DNA from: Roseiarcus sp963755075
GTDB taxonomy: Bacteria; Pseudomonadota; Alphaproteobacteria; Rhizobiales; Beijerinckiaceae
Assembly (NCBI GenBank): GCA_963755075.1
Contig: CAVWKL010000125.1
Location: 1 to 13,578 of the forward strand
Direction of reading: 5' to 3'
DNA length: 13,578 nt
Both the position numbers and the translations under genes were made by a program. The stretch's first letter is position 1. Each line of letters begins with the position of its first letter. A model generated the notes under the pieces. It was not told the DNA's origin. It saw only the letters and a program-made list of their open reading frames with translations, and ran no database searches. This document shows, in pieces, positions 1-7,233 of this stretch.

Positions 1-2
1 CC

Positions 3-68
3 ACGCGTTCGCTCGAAGTCATGCGCGGCCTCGGCCGCCGGATAGGCCGCCCGGCGGGAGGCGGTTAA
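3..68 (+). CDS. Possible 3' end of an upstream gene (partial)
   Basis: A reading frame is open from the left edge and ends at TAA (66-68), giving a 21-residue tail that finishes in RRIGRPAGGG. Codon use is GC-rich like the real genes here. It is too short to assign to any family and may simply be chance open frame in GC-rich DNA. If real, the gene runs rightward into the window and its stop lies about 125 bases before the palindromic repeat at 194-281. Confidence 0.25.
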   Translation, partial: TRSLEVMRGLGRRIGRPAGGG

Positions 69-424
69 GAGCGCCCACAACCAAACATGGCACAGATTCT
101 GATTATCGGAAAGAGATTGTCGGAGACTTTTGCAGAAATGAGAATCCGATCATTCTCTTGCGCACGTTGTCATTGGATCGACGCGGCCTCTGTCGTCATT
201 GCGAGCGACAGCGACGCAATCCAGACTAAGCCCACGCCGCAAACCCCAAGTCTGGATGGCTTCGCTTTGCTCGCCATGACGGAGAGGTGATTTGGCTTAA
301 TTGCAACATGCTCTAGGGGTCTCCGAGAGGATGATTGGCTCATGTCTCGCCGTGGCGGGCCTCAAGCATCCTTCGCCGAAGCATTTGCGACCGGCTGTAC
401 GCAAGGTGGGGATGGGCGGGTGCG
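69..424. other. Intergenic region left of the aldolase gene
   Basis: Apart from the palindromic repeat at 194-281, I see no supported gene. Bases 85-180 are less GC-rich than the surroundings. Around 297-315 the bases TTGCAACATGCTCTAG read in reverse as CTAGAGCATGTTGCAA, which resembles GAGCATG-type dispersed intergenic repeats of Rhizobiales, but this is only a resemblance from memory. No intrinsic terminator with a T run is visible after the aldolase stop at 425. Confidence 0.4.
194..281. repeat. Imperfect palindromic intergenic repeat
   Basis: The left arm (194-227) and right arm (249-281) are near-perfect reverse complements of 34 and 33 bases around a 21-base loop. The outer ends read CGTCATTGCGAGCG on the left and CTCGCCATGACG on the right, and the inner ends are CCAGACT and AGTCTGG. 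The arms differ by a few substitutions and one length change. The sequence matches the general pattern of dispersed palindromic repeats common between genes in Alphaproteobacteria, whose translations give strings such as VIAS and SLRSSQ-like peptides. As RNA it would form a long hairpin that could end transcription or protect a 3' end. It sits downstream of the minus-strand aldolase gene. The short plus-strand ORF across it (87-290) is produced by the repeat and is not counted as a gene. Confidence 0.7.
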
Positions 425-1174
425 CTATCTCGGCCTCGCCCGTTTCGGCCCCCGCTCGCGTGCGCGAACGCCGCCCGCCTTCTTCTTCGCCCCGCCCTTC
501 GCCGCCGCCGCTTTCTGCGCCTCCGTCCCGCCGCCATAGCTCTTGAAGCGCTCGACGATGCGGGCGATCTCGTCGTCGGGCAGGAGGACCGGCTCGCCGA
601 CGGCGATGGCGAGATAGTACATTCGCGCCAGGGCCTCCAGCTCCACCGCCCGGCGCATCGCGCTTTCGAGGGTCGCGCCGGTGGCGATCGCGCCATGGTT
701 GCCGAGCAGCACGCCGTGGCGGTCGCCCAAGCCGGCGATGGCGAGGTCCGACAATTCCTGGGTGCCGTAGGGCGCGTATTTGGTGCAGGCGATCACAGGA
801 CCGCCGAACAGGGCGATCATGTAGTGCGCCGCCAGGATCGGCCTGCCCAGGATCGCCAGGGCCGTGCCGTAGGGCGGGTGGCTGTGGACGATCGCGCCGA
901 CGTCGGGCCGGGCGCGCATGATGTCGAGGTGGAAACGCCATTCGCTCGATGGCTTTGCTGGGCCCGACCAGGCCCCGTCTTCGCCGTTCAACGGCATGAC
1001 CGCGAGCATATCAGGCGTCAAGACGTCATAGGGAATGGCGGTCGGCGTGATGAGCAGCGCTTCGCCGAGGCGCGCCGAGATATTGCCGGAAGTGCCTTGA
1101 CTGATGCCCGAGGCGTTCAGGCCCCGGCATTGTGCGACGATCGCGGCGCGCAGCGCCCTTTCCTTGACCGGCAT
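425..1174 (-). CDS. Class II aldolase/adducin family protein
   Basis: This 249-residue protein belongs to the zinc-dependent class II aldolase family, which includes L-fuculose-phosphate and L-ribulose-phosphate enzymes. Family members cleave or epimerise phosphorylated sugars or related hydroxy-acids; the substrate here cannot be read from sequence. Visible hallmarks are SQGTSGNIS (25-33, phosphate-binding loop), SSEW with the likely catalytic Glu78, the zinc ligands His97 and His99 in HSHPPYGT, and a third zinc His160 in GNHGA. The start at 1174 was chosen because MPVKERALRAA aligns with the family N-terminus and AGGGGAG lies about 10 bases upstream; a longer frame to 1270 has an Arg/Ala-rich, non-family extension. 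The last ~30 residues (220-249) are an unusual Lys/Arg/Ala/Gly-rich basic tail beyond the aldolase fold. The gene is divergent from matB, sharing a 186-base upstream region. Family assignment is secure; function is open. Confidence 0.9.
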   Translation of the reverse strand: MPVKERALRAAIVAQCRGLNASGISQGTSGNISARLGEALLITPTAIPYDVLTPDMLAVMPLNGEDGAWSGPAKPSSEWRFHLDIMRARPDVGAIVHSHPPYGTALAILGRPILAAHYMIALFGGPVIACTKYAPYGTQELSDLAIAGLGDRHGVLLGNHGAIATGATLESAMRRAVELEALARMYYLAIAVGEPVLLPDDEIARIVERFKSYGGGTEAQKAAAAKGGAKKKAGGVRARERGPKRARPR

Positions 1175-1360
1175 GGCGACCCGTCTCCCCTTCGCGTGCG
1201 CCGATCCTCCCGCCCTCCTGGCGCCGCGCCGCGCAACGCTTATACTCGCGCCGGGGCGGGTTGGGCGCACAGCGGCGAGCCCGTAAAGGATCGACGCGGG
1301 GCATCAGCGCTCGCCGCCCCCAATTCGTCAACGGCAAAGAGAAAGCGTGAGCGAACCATC

Positions 1361-2884
1361 ATGTCAGGCAACCTGTTCGACCACTTTCTTAAGCGCGCGC
1401 CGCGCCGCGACAAGCTCGCGTTGGATGCGCCGAACGGGATTTCGCTGACCTACGGCGAATTGTTTGAGCGCGCCGGCCGTGCGGCGCGGGCGCTCGCCGA
1501 GCTCGGCGTCGAGCCGGGAGACCGCGTCGCGGCGCAGATCGACAAGTCGCCGGACATGATCGTTGTCGCGCTCGCCTGCCTGAAGGCCGGCGCCGCGCTG
1601 CTGCCGCTCAACCCCGCCTACACGCTGGCCGAGCTCGAATACTTCCTCGCCGACGCCGGACCGGCGCTGACGATTTGCCGACCGGCCGCCTTCGCCGCGT
1701 TGCGGGAGCTTGCCGCCAAGCTCGGCCTGAAGGCGGTCGAGAGCCTCGGCGCCATGCGCGAAGGCACGTTCGCTGAGCGCATCGCCGCCGCCGCGCCCGA
1801 CTTCGCCACGGCGCCGCGCGCGAGCGACGATCTTGCCGCCATTCTCTATACCTCCGGCACCACTGGACGCGCGAAGGGCGCGATGCTGACCCACGAAAAC
1901 CTCGCGTCCAACGCCCGCGTCCTCGTCGATTGCTGGCGTTTCACCGAGGACGACGTGTTGATTCACGCCCTGCCGGTCTTCCACACCCACGGGCTGTTCG
2001 TCGCCACCAACGTCGCGCTGCTCGCCGGCGCGACGATGATCTTTGCGCCGCGCTTCGACGCCGACGCCGTCATCGCCGCCCTGCCGCGCGCCACCTCGCT
2101 GATGGGCGTGCCGACCTTTTACACCCGCCTCCTCGGCCATCCCGGCCTCACCCGCGAGGCGACCGCCCGCATGCGCCTCTTCGTCAGCGGCTCGGCGCCG
2201 CTGCTCGCCGAAACGCACCGGCGCTGGCGCGAGGCGACCGGCCACGCGATCCTCGAACGTTACGGCATGACCGAGACCAACATGATCGCCTCGAACCCCT
2301 ACGAAGGCGAACGGCGGCCCGGGACGGTCGGCTTTCCCCTGCCGGGGGTCAGCCTGCGCATCGCCGATCCCGACACGGGGACGCCGCTCGCGCAAGGCGA
2401 GGTCGGCGTCATCGAGGTCAAGGGCCCGAACGTCTTCAAGGGCTATTGGCGGATGCCGGAGAAAACCGCGCTCGAATTCCGCCCCGACGGCTTCTTCATC
2501 ACAGGCGACCTCGGGAGGATCGACGCCGATGACTACCTGCACATCGTCGGCCGCGCCAAGGACCTCGTCATCTCCGGCGGCTTCAACGTCTACCCCAAGG
2601 AGGTCGAGAGCGAGATCGACGCCATAGCCGGCGTCGCGGAAAGCGCCGTCATCGGCGTGCCCCATCCCGATCTCGGCGAGGGCGTCACCGCGATCGTGGC
2701 GCTCGCGCCTGGCGCGCGGCTCAGCGAGGCCGAGGCGCTGGGGGCGCTCGAGGAGCGCCTCGCGCGCTACAAAGCGCCCAAGCGCGTCCTCTTCGTCGAC
2801 GCGCTGCCGCGCAACGCCATGGGCAAAGTGCAGAAGGCGGCGCTCAGGGAGACGTACAAGGGGATTTACGACAGGTCGGGGTAG
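1361..2884 (+). CDS. matB: Malonyl-CoA synthetase (malonate-CoA ligase)
   Basis: MatB activates malonate, and often methylmalonate, with ATP and CoA to malonyl-CoA plus AMP and PPi in the cytoplasm. The 507-residue protein has the full adenylate-forming (ANL) core: P-loop LYTSGTTGRAKG (162-173), HALPVFHTHGLF, MGVPTFYTR (248-256), ERYGMTETNM (A5, about 299-308), TGDLG with Asp383 (A7), KDLVISGGFNVYPKE (A8) and the C-terminal RNAMGKVQK with catalytic Lys489. The HTHGLFVATN, TETNM and NPY stretches and the overall length match Rhodopseudomonas palustris MatB closely as I remember it, so the call is more specific than generic acyl-CoA ligase. The first ATG that gives the family N-terminus (MSGNLFDHFL) is used; the Shine-Dalgarno is weak (GTGAG). 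A frame open far upstream to 335 is antisense to the aldolase. No malonyl-CoA decarboxylase (matA) or GntR regulator (matR) is adjacent, unlike classical mat operons. Confidence 0.93.
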   Translation: MSGNLFDHFLKRAPRRDKLALDAPNGISLTYGELFERAGRAARALAELGVEPGDRVAAQIDKSPDMIVVALACLKAGAALLPLNPAYTLAELEYFLADAGPALTICRPAAFAALRELAAKLGLKAVESLGAMREGTFAERIAAAAPDFATAPRASDDLAAILYTSGTTGRAKGAMLTHENLASNARVLVDCWRFTEDDVLIHALPVFHTHGLFVATNVALLAGATMIFAPRFDADAVIAALPRATSLMGVPTFYTRLLGHPGLTREATARMRLFVSGSAPLLAETHRRWREATGHAILERYGMTETNMIASNPYEGERRPGTVGFPLPGVSLRIADPDTGTPLAQGEVGVIEVKGPNVFKGYWRMPEKTALEFRPDGFFITGDLGRIDADDYLHIVGRAKDLVISGGFNVYPKEVESEIDAIAGVAESAVIGVPHPDLGEGVTAIVALAPGARLSEAEALGALEERLARYKAPKRVLFVDALPRNAMGKVQKAALRETYKGIYDRSG

Positions 2885-3372
2885 GGAGGGTATGTACAAA
2901 TAATTTCAATTGGTTGCAAGAGATACTGAACTTTCGTGTCGAAGATGAGGCGTTCCCCGGCGCTTGCAAAGAATTTGGCCTGCCGGTTTGTCGCAATACG
3001 CCATAATATCAATTGACTAAGCGAGAGTCTTCACTCTGGACGCAACGCAACGAATGTTTCGCATTGGCCGTGAGCGGCAGTCTGGACTGCGACGCCGCAG
3101 CAATTCCTGAGGAAAATGTCACGCCCCTGCCGCGGGCGCTGGCCCGCATGACCCGCCGACCGCGCCCAACGGCTGCAAAGGCGGTCGCGTCGGCGTCATG
3201 GTTTGCCCCATTGGGGTGTGACAAACCCCGTTGCGATCGACTTTATTCAACCGCCCTAGACCGATAATATTGCGGCGGGAGAAACGATTGCCGAATTCGA
3301 GGCTGTCTGGTCCGCTCGCGTGACTGCCGCGACCGGTCGCCCAACGTTTCCGAAGGTTCCGAGAATTCCTCG
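2885..3372. other. Intergenic region with several small dyads
   Basis: This 488-base stretch shows no convincing gene. The frame at 3013-3267 starts with TTG, has no good ribosome site and a composition unlike its neighbours. Base composition is lower in GC around 2890-3060. Small inverted repeats are visible: AGAGTCTTCACTCT (about 3024-3037), GCAGTCTGGACTGC (3077-3090) and a larger hairpin at 3200-3227. A GATAAT (3263-3268) could be a -10 box for the DUF2628/PrsW pair, but its -35 match is poor. Confidence 0.45.
3200..3227. promoter_or_regulatory. Two-part hairpin upstream of the DUF2628/PrsW unit
   Basis: GGTTTG (3200-3205) pairs with CAAACC (3222-3227), and directly inside it CCCC (3206-3209) pairs with GGGG (3213-3216) around ATT. 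A 5-base bulge separates the two helices on the 3' side. No T run follows, so it is not a typical intrinsic terminator. It could be a transcript leader structure, a protein-binding dyad or the 3' end of matB mRNA. Its role is not inferable from this sequence alone. Confidence 0.35.
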
Positions 3373-3930
3373 ATGTTCGATCCTCGTTCCGAACTCTTCG
3401 CGCAACCGCCGGCGCCGCCCAGTCTCGACGTCGTCGCCGATGTCGCCCTCGCGGACGAACCGGCGAAAGAAACGCAAAAGCGCGCCGATTTTCGACTGTT
3501 CGTCGATCGCAACCCGGACAAATTCCTCCCCGTGTTCGATGCGATGGAGGGCGGGCGAGGGGGCGCATTCGTGTGCTGGCCCGGCCTGTTCTTCCCGCAA
3601 GCGTGGTTTCTGTATCGCAAATTGTACGGATGGGCTGCGGTGAGCTGCGTCTTGCCGATCCTCGTCGCCACCTTTCACATCGGCGGCGATTTTCAGCGCG
3701 CGTTCGCCAGCGCGCCGGCCTTCATCGCTCTGGCCGGGCGACGCCTCTATGTCGCCAATGCGCGCAGGACGATCGCGAGAATCCGCGAGGTCGGCTCCAG
3801 CGAGGAGGAAGCCCTTCAGTCGATCCGGCGCGCCGGCGGCGTGTCGACGCCTGGCGCCGTCTTGGGCGGTCTCATTTTCATCGCGTCGGTCGTGGCGGGG
3901 TTTATGGCCGCCCAGCATGCCGCTCGCTAG
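3373..3930 (+). CDS. DUF2628 domain membrane protein
   Basis: This 185-residue protein has the DUF2628 hallmark: an aromatic, proline-containing stretch WPGLFFPQAWFLYRKLY (69-85) leading into a hydrophobic segment (about 86-103), then GRRLYVANARRTI (122-133) and a second clear membrane helix (about 160-180). A probable extra short hydrophobic stretch lies at 113-121. The N-terminal ~60 residues are hydrophilic, acidic and probably cytoplasmic. The family is small, membrane-bound and without a known biochemical function. The start ATG at 3373 has only a weak GAGA ribosome site. Its stop is 22 bases before the PrsW-like gene, so the two are probably co-transcribed and may act together at the inner membrane. 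Confidence 0.8.
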   Translation: MFDPRSELFAQPPAPPSLDVVADVALADEPAKETQKRADFRLFVDRNPDKFLPVFDAMEGGRGGAFVCWPGLFFPQAWFLYRKLYGWAAVSCVLPILVATFHIGGDFQRAFASAPAFIALAGRRLYVANARRTIARIREVGSSEEEALQSIRRAGGVSTPGAVLGGLIFIASVVAGFMAAQHAAR

Positions 3931-3952
3931 CTGTTGCCGCTAGGACCGATCA

Positions 3953-6670
3953 ATGAGCGTGACCCTGGCCTCTCCCCTTGTCGCCCTTCCGGCGGCGCTG
4001 GTCGCCGGGCTGCTGTTGGCGCTGCTTATCGTGCGCATGGGGCGAGGCGAGTTTCCGGCCGGTCTGTTCGGCGATGCGATGTCGCTCGGCGCCGTCATGG
4101 GGACGCTGATCCTGTTCCTGGAGGCGCCGTTCGATCTGCGCACCAACGTCCATGGCTTTTCCGCTGCCGCCGTTGCGTTTGGATTTGCCGGCTTTCCCGA
4201 GGAGGCCGCCAAGATGGCGGTCGTCTATTGTTTCTTGCGCCCGCACTACCGCCGTCGGACCTCGCGCGATCTCGTGCTCAGCGCCGCGGCGTCGGCGCTA
4301 GGCTTTGCGCTGCTCGAAAATGCGCTCTACGTCGCCGCCGCCGGCCAACACTGGGGCGCGCTGGCGATGGCCCGCGCAGTCACCGCGGTCCCCGTGCATG
4401 TCTTCCTCGGCGTCATCGGCGGTTTCGCCATCGCCCAGGCCGAATTCGCCCCCGGCCGTGTTTGGGCCGGCGTCCGCCTCACGACGATGTGGGTCGTCGT
4501 CTCACTTCTGCACGGCTTCTATGACTGGCCTATTTTCATCTTAAGCGCCAAGCCGCCCCTTCCGCCCAGCGTCGGCGCCGCAGCCGACAGATTGGGCGTT
4601 TCCGCGGCGACGCTGCTTTATTGCGTGCTGTTGAGCGCCGCGGTTGGTCTTTGTTCGCTTGCGTTTCTGAATTTGTCCGCGCTCGATCGCCTGCCGTCTG
4701 CGGTCATCGACCGACCGACGATCGGTTCACGCGCGCCAACTCGCGGCTTCAACCGTTTCGTTCTTGCGCGAGCAACAGGGCTTGTCGTCGCCGGCTTGCT
4801 GCTCGTCCCCTCGATCGTTGGACTCGCCCTTTCGGCCATCCTGTCGTTCATCGCCGACCAAGCGGTCGTGGTTCTCCTGGCGGCGTTCTACGCCCTTTGT
4901 CCTGTGACAATCGCGCTCATGCTTCTTGGGTTTCCGCCACGCGCGAGGGCAAAGGCGGCGGCCTCGCCGATCTGGCGGCGGCGGCGCATCGCTTTGGCGG
5001 CCGTCATGACGGCGATAGCCTTGTTTGGCGCCTATCGCTGGGGCTTAGGGCCGGTTCGGGACGTCATTGCCGCCCGAATCGAAGTCAAAGGCGTGCAAAG
5101 CGCGATCAAGGGGGATCACGAGGCGGCGATACGCGAATTTGACCGTGCGCTGGCGTTCGATCCGACGTTCGTCGACGCCCTGGCCAAGCGCGCGGCCTCG
5201 AACGCCGAACTCGAACGTTACGATCGCGCTTTAGCCGACCTCGACCGCGCAGTGCTCTTGCAGCCGCGCAACGTCGGTCTCCTCATTCTCCGCTCGGAGG
5301 TCTATCGATCGTTGCATGCGACCCCGAGCGTCATCGCGGACATCGATCGGGCGCTTGCGATTGCGCCGAACGATCCGGCGCTGTGGGCCGCAAGCGCCCA
5401 CGCCAACATGGAGGCGCACAACGACGCCAAGGCCCACGCCGACATCGCACGCGCGCTCGAACTCGGTCCAACCGACGCCAAAGCCTTGAAGGTGCAGGCG
5501 TTTCTGTTCATCAACGCCGGCGACTACGATCGTGCGCTGCGATCGCTGGACGAGGCCCTGCGAACCAACGCCAACGACGTCGACGGCCTGTTCGCCCGCG
5601 GCCGTCTTTGGCTCTACAAGCAGGATGCGCCGAAGGCCGCGGCGGATTTGGAGCGCTTGAACGCCGCCAACGTCAATCTCTATCCCGCCTTGTGGCTTTT
5701 CCTGGCGCGTTCGCGAATGGGCGTCGACGGTGGGCGCGAGTTGGCGGCGCGGACGCTGCGCTCGTCGAATTACAAGTGGCCTTTCCCTGTGGTCCGATTC
5801 TTCCTGGGCCAGATGACGGCGGCGGAGATGCGCGCGGAGGCGGCCAGCGACGACCAGCGCTGCGAGGCCGACTTCTACAATGGCGAACTCCTGCTGGGTC
5901 AGGGAAAAACCGAGCCTGCGCGCGCCGCCTTGCGTGCCGCTGCGGGCGAGTGCCCCGTGAGCTTCGTCGAATACGAGGGGGCCGGCGCCGAGCTGCGCAA
6001 GCTCGATCGCGACGCCGCCGCCGTCGCGGCGAACGTCGCGATCGACCAAACAGCGTCCAAAGTTGCAATGCCCTCCAGGACTGGGAATGAGCCGGCCTCG
6101 ACAACCGATCCGGCCGCCGGCGGCGTCGTCACGCCGCCGCGCGTCGTCGAGGACGTGTCCGCCAACGGCTCCGCGCCGGCGTCGATAACCAACAGCGGGA
6201 CGCGCTATTCCGGGACTGCCGTGTGGTCATTCGTCGACCGCGGAACGAGCGGCAGCGAACTGGACGCCGTCCTCCTCTTCCAAAATCCTTCCATTCATGG
6301 CGAGTTATCCCTCAAGCGGACCCTGGAGGCGGGCAATCCGCAATACGCACTGTTCTTCACGATTCTCGCAAGCGATCGCGCCGCTCCGCCGTTTTCGCAG
6401 CTTGGGGCGCGGCTCGGGTTGCCTTGGATCGCCTCTGGGCAAACCCGCGCGGTCATGCCGGCGATGTCCGATTTCCTGCGCATCAACGACACGACGTATC
6501 GGATGTTCGTTCCCTCGCAAGACATCGCGCGGCTTCTGTCCGACCTCGCCTCTGGCGCTGGGCTGACGATTCAACTCACGCCAACGCAAGGTTGGCGCAT
6601 GACCTTATCGTTCGATCTCACCCGGCAAACGGCGCAAGTTTTGCGGGTCGCAGCGAACGCGTGGCGCTGA
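3953..6670 (+). CDS. PrsW-type intramembrane protease fused to TPR repeats and a C-terminal domain
   Basis: The 905-residue protein starts with a PrsW family glutamic intramembrane protease domain (about 1-240). The family motifs are all present: PEEAAK (82-87, Glu83/Glu84), ALLENALY with Glu122-Asn123, His149 in VPVHVFLG, and HGFYD (187-191). In Bacillus subtilis PrsW cuts the anti-sigma factor RsiW; the substrate here is unknown. About ten membrane segments are visible up to residue ~363, three more than the protease core. A TPR array follows (about 378-565, with repeats such as GDHEAAIREFDRALAFDP) and an NlpI-like helical region to ~685. A Pro/Thr/Ser-rich linker (about 695-750) leads to a probably beta-rich, unassigned domain (about 752-905). 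The start has AGGA 7 bases upstream. Family members are usually only a few hundred residues, so this is a large fusion. I infer that the TPR part recruits a substrate or partner. Confidence 0.88.
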   Translation: MSVTLASPLVALPAALVAGLLLALLIVRMGRGEFPAGLFGDAMSLGAVMGTLILFLEAPFDLRTNVHGFSAAAVAFGFAGFPEEAAKMAVVYCFLRPHYRRRTSRDLVLSAAASALGFALLENALYVAAAGQHWGALAMARAVTAVPVHVFLGVIGGFAIAQAEFAPGRVWAGVRLTTMWVVVSLLHGFYDWPIFILSAKPPLPPSVGAAADRLGVSAATLLYCVLLSAAVGLCSLAFLNLSALDRLPSAVIDRPTIGSRAPTRGFNRFVLARATGLVVAGLLLVPSIVGLALSAILSFIADQAVVVLLAAFYALCPVTIALMLLGFPPRARAKAAASPIWRRRRIALAAVMTAIALFGAYRWGLGPVRDVIAARIEVKGVQSAIKGDHEAAIREFDRALAFDPTFVDALAKRAASNAELERYDRALADLDRAVLLQPRNVGLLILRSEVYRSLHATPSVIADIDRALAIAPNDPALWAASAHANMEAHNDAKAHADIARALELGPTDAKALKVQAFLFINAGDYDRALRSLDEALRTNANDVDGLFARGRLWLYKQDAPKAAADLERLNAANVNLYPALWLFLARSRMGVDGGRELAARTLRSSNYKWPFPVVRFFLGQMTAAEMRAEAASDDQRCEADFYNGELLLGQGKTEPARAALRAAAGECPVSFVEYEGAGAELRKLDRDAAAVAANVAIDQTASKVAMPSRTGNEPASTTDPAAGGVVTPPRVVEDVSANGSAPASITNSGTRYSGTAVWSFVDRGTSGSELDAVLLFQNPSIHGELSLKRTLEAGNPQYALFFTILASDRAAPPFSQLGARLGLPWIASGQTRAVMPAMSDFLRINDTTYRMFVPSQDIARLLSDLASGAGLTIQLTPTQGWRMTLSFDLTRQTAQVLRVAANAWR

Positions 6671-6737
6671 GGCCCGCCTGCCGCCAGTGGGCGATTGACA
6701 GTCGCCAATTTCGTGATCAACGCCGCGAAAGCCGTCC

Positions 6738-6743
6738 TATAAT
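6738..6743 (+). promoter_or_regulatory. Consensus -10 box (TATAAT)
   Basis: A perfect TATAAT occurs 68 bases after the PrsW fusion gene ends, in an otherwise GC-rich region. The hexamer 17 bases upstream (6715-6720, GATCAA) is a poor -35, and a perfect TTGACA at 6695-6700 is 37 bases away, too far to pair with it. If it is used, transcription would begin near 6750 and cover the small ORF at 6998-7120 and possibly the trehalose genes, with a leader of about 250 bases before the small ORF. Confidence 0.3.
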
Positions 6744-6997
6744 TTGTTCGCCGGCGCATGGAGACGCGGGCGACAGGCGAATTGGCCGGCACGTGGAGGG
6801 AGCGGCGGCGGCGTGCGCCATCGTTCGGTCGCCTCAGCCGGCGGCGCGAACGCGAGGCCCTTCGTGGCCGGGCGAGGGAACGCAGCCTCGCCACGGCGAA
6901 GCTCACGGCAAGCCGCGGCGCCGGCGCGTTGGGCCATCGCACCTCGACTTTGCGGCGGCGCCGTTCCGGCGTGCGGCCGACAGAGAGGAGATCGCCT

Positions 6998-7120
6998 ATG
7001 CGCGCGTTTTCGAAGATGACGATCGGCGGCGGGCCGATGCATGCGGACGGCGTCGACTTTCGCCCGATCGACAGTGTAAATGCTCGAATGAATCAGAATG
7101 CGCGGCTTCGCATCAATTAA
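6998..7120 (+). CDS. Small ORF with strong Shine-Dalgarno, unknown function
   Basis: This is a 40-codon frame from ATG 6998 to TAA 7120. It is preceded by GAGAGGAG (6983-6990), leaving an ideal 7-base spacing; this is one of the strongest ribosome sites in the window. The peptide (MRAFSKMTIGGGPMHADGVD then FRPIDSVNARMNQNARLRIN) is basic and soluble with no membrane segment. I do not recognise it. The same frame is open back to 6758, but that part is Arg-rich and looks non-coding, so translation, if any, begins at 6998. It ends 114 bases before the otsB remnant and could be a short leader peptide, a small protein or a fragment of a decayed gene. Confidence 0.35.
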   Translation: MRAFSKMTIGGGPMHADGVDFRPIDSVNARMNQNARLRIN

Positions 7121-7233
7121 CGTTGAGGACTTACGCCGCGCCAAATTGTTGCCGAACAATCGCCACAAAGAACAACAACAATATCCCCGGTCGAGCAAAG
7201 TGAATATTGCAATGGCCGCCGCGGAGGCAACCC

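Larger units (their letters stand above)
6671..7233. other. Intergenic region between PrsW fusion and trehalose locus
   Basis: The 563-base gap contains a perfect TATAAT (6738-6743), a very GC-rich middle (about 6760-6985), a small ORF with a strong ribosome site (6998-7120) and an A-rich stretch (7131-7215) just before the otsB remnant. The A-rich part is where a promoter for the trehalose genes would be expected, but I found no clear -35/-10 pair. I also looked for the general-stress sigma factor pattern GGAAC-N16/17-CGTT, common before alphaproteobacterial trehalose genes, and did not find it. Confidence 0.45.

Noticed and set aside
87..290. 67-codon plus-strand frame
   Set aside because: Its second half is the translated palindromic repeat and it has no good ribosome site.
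335..1360. Long plus-strand frame joined to the front of matB
   Set aside because: It is antisense to the class II aldolase, and MatB proteins begin at the ATG at 1361.
1364..2899. 511-codon minus-strand frame opposite matB
   Set aside because: Arg/Gly/Asp-rich translation with no family motifs; it is the shadow of matB's codon bias.
3013..3267. 84-codon frame in the matB-DUF2628 gap
   Set aside because: TTG start, no Shine-Dalgarno, composition unlike the real genes, no recognisable motif.
5231..6049. 272-codon minus-strand frame inside the PrsW-TPR gene
   Set aside because: It runs opposite clear TPR repeats; low-complexity translation.
6671..7233. General-stress (EcfG-type) promoter before the trehalose genes
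   Set aside because: I looked for GGAAC-N16/17-CGTT and found no properly spaced pair.
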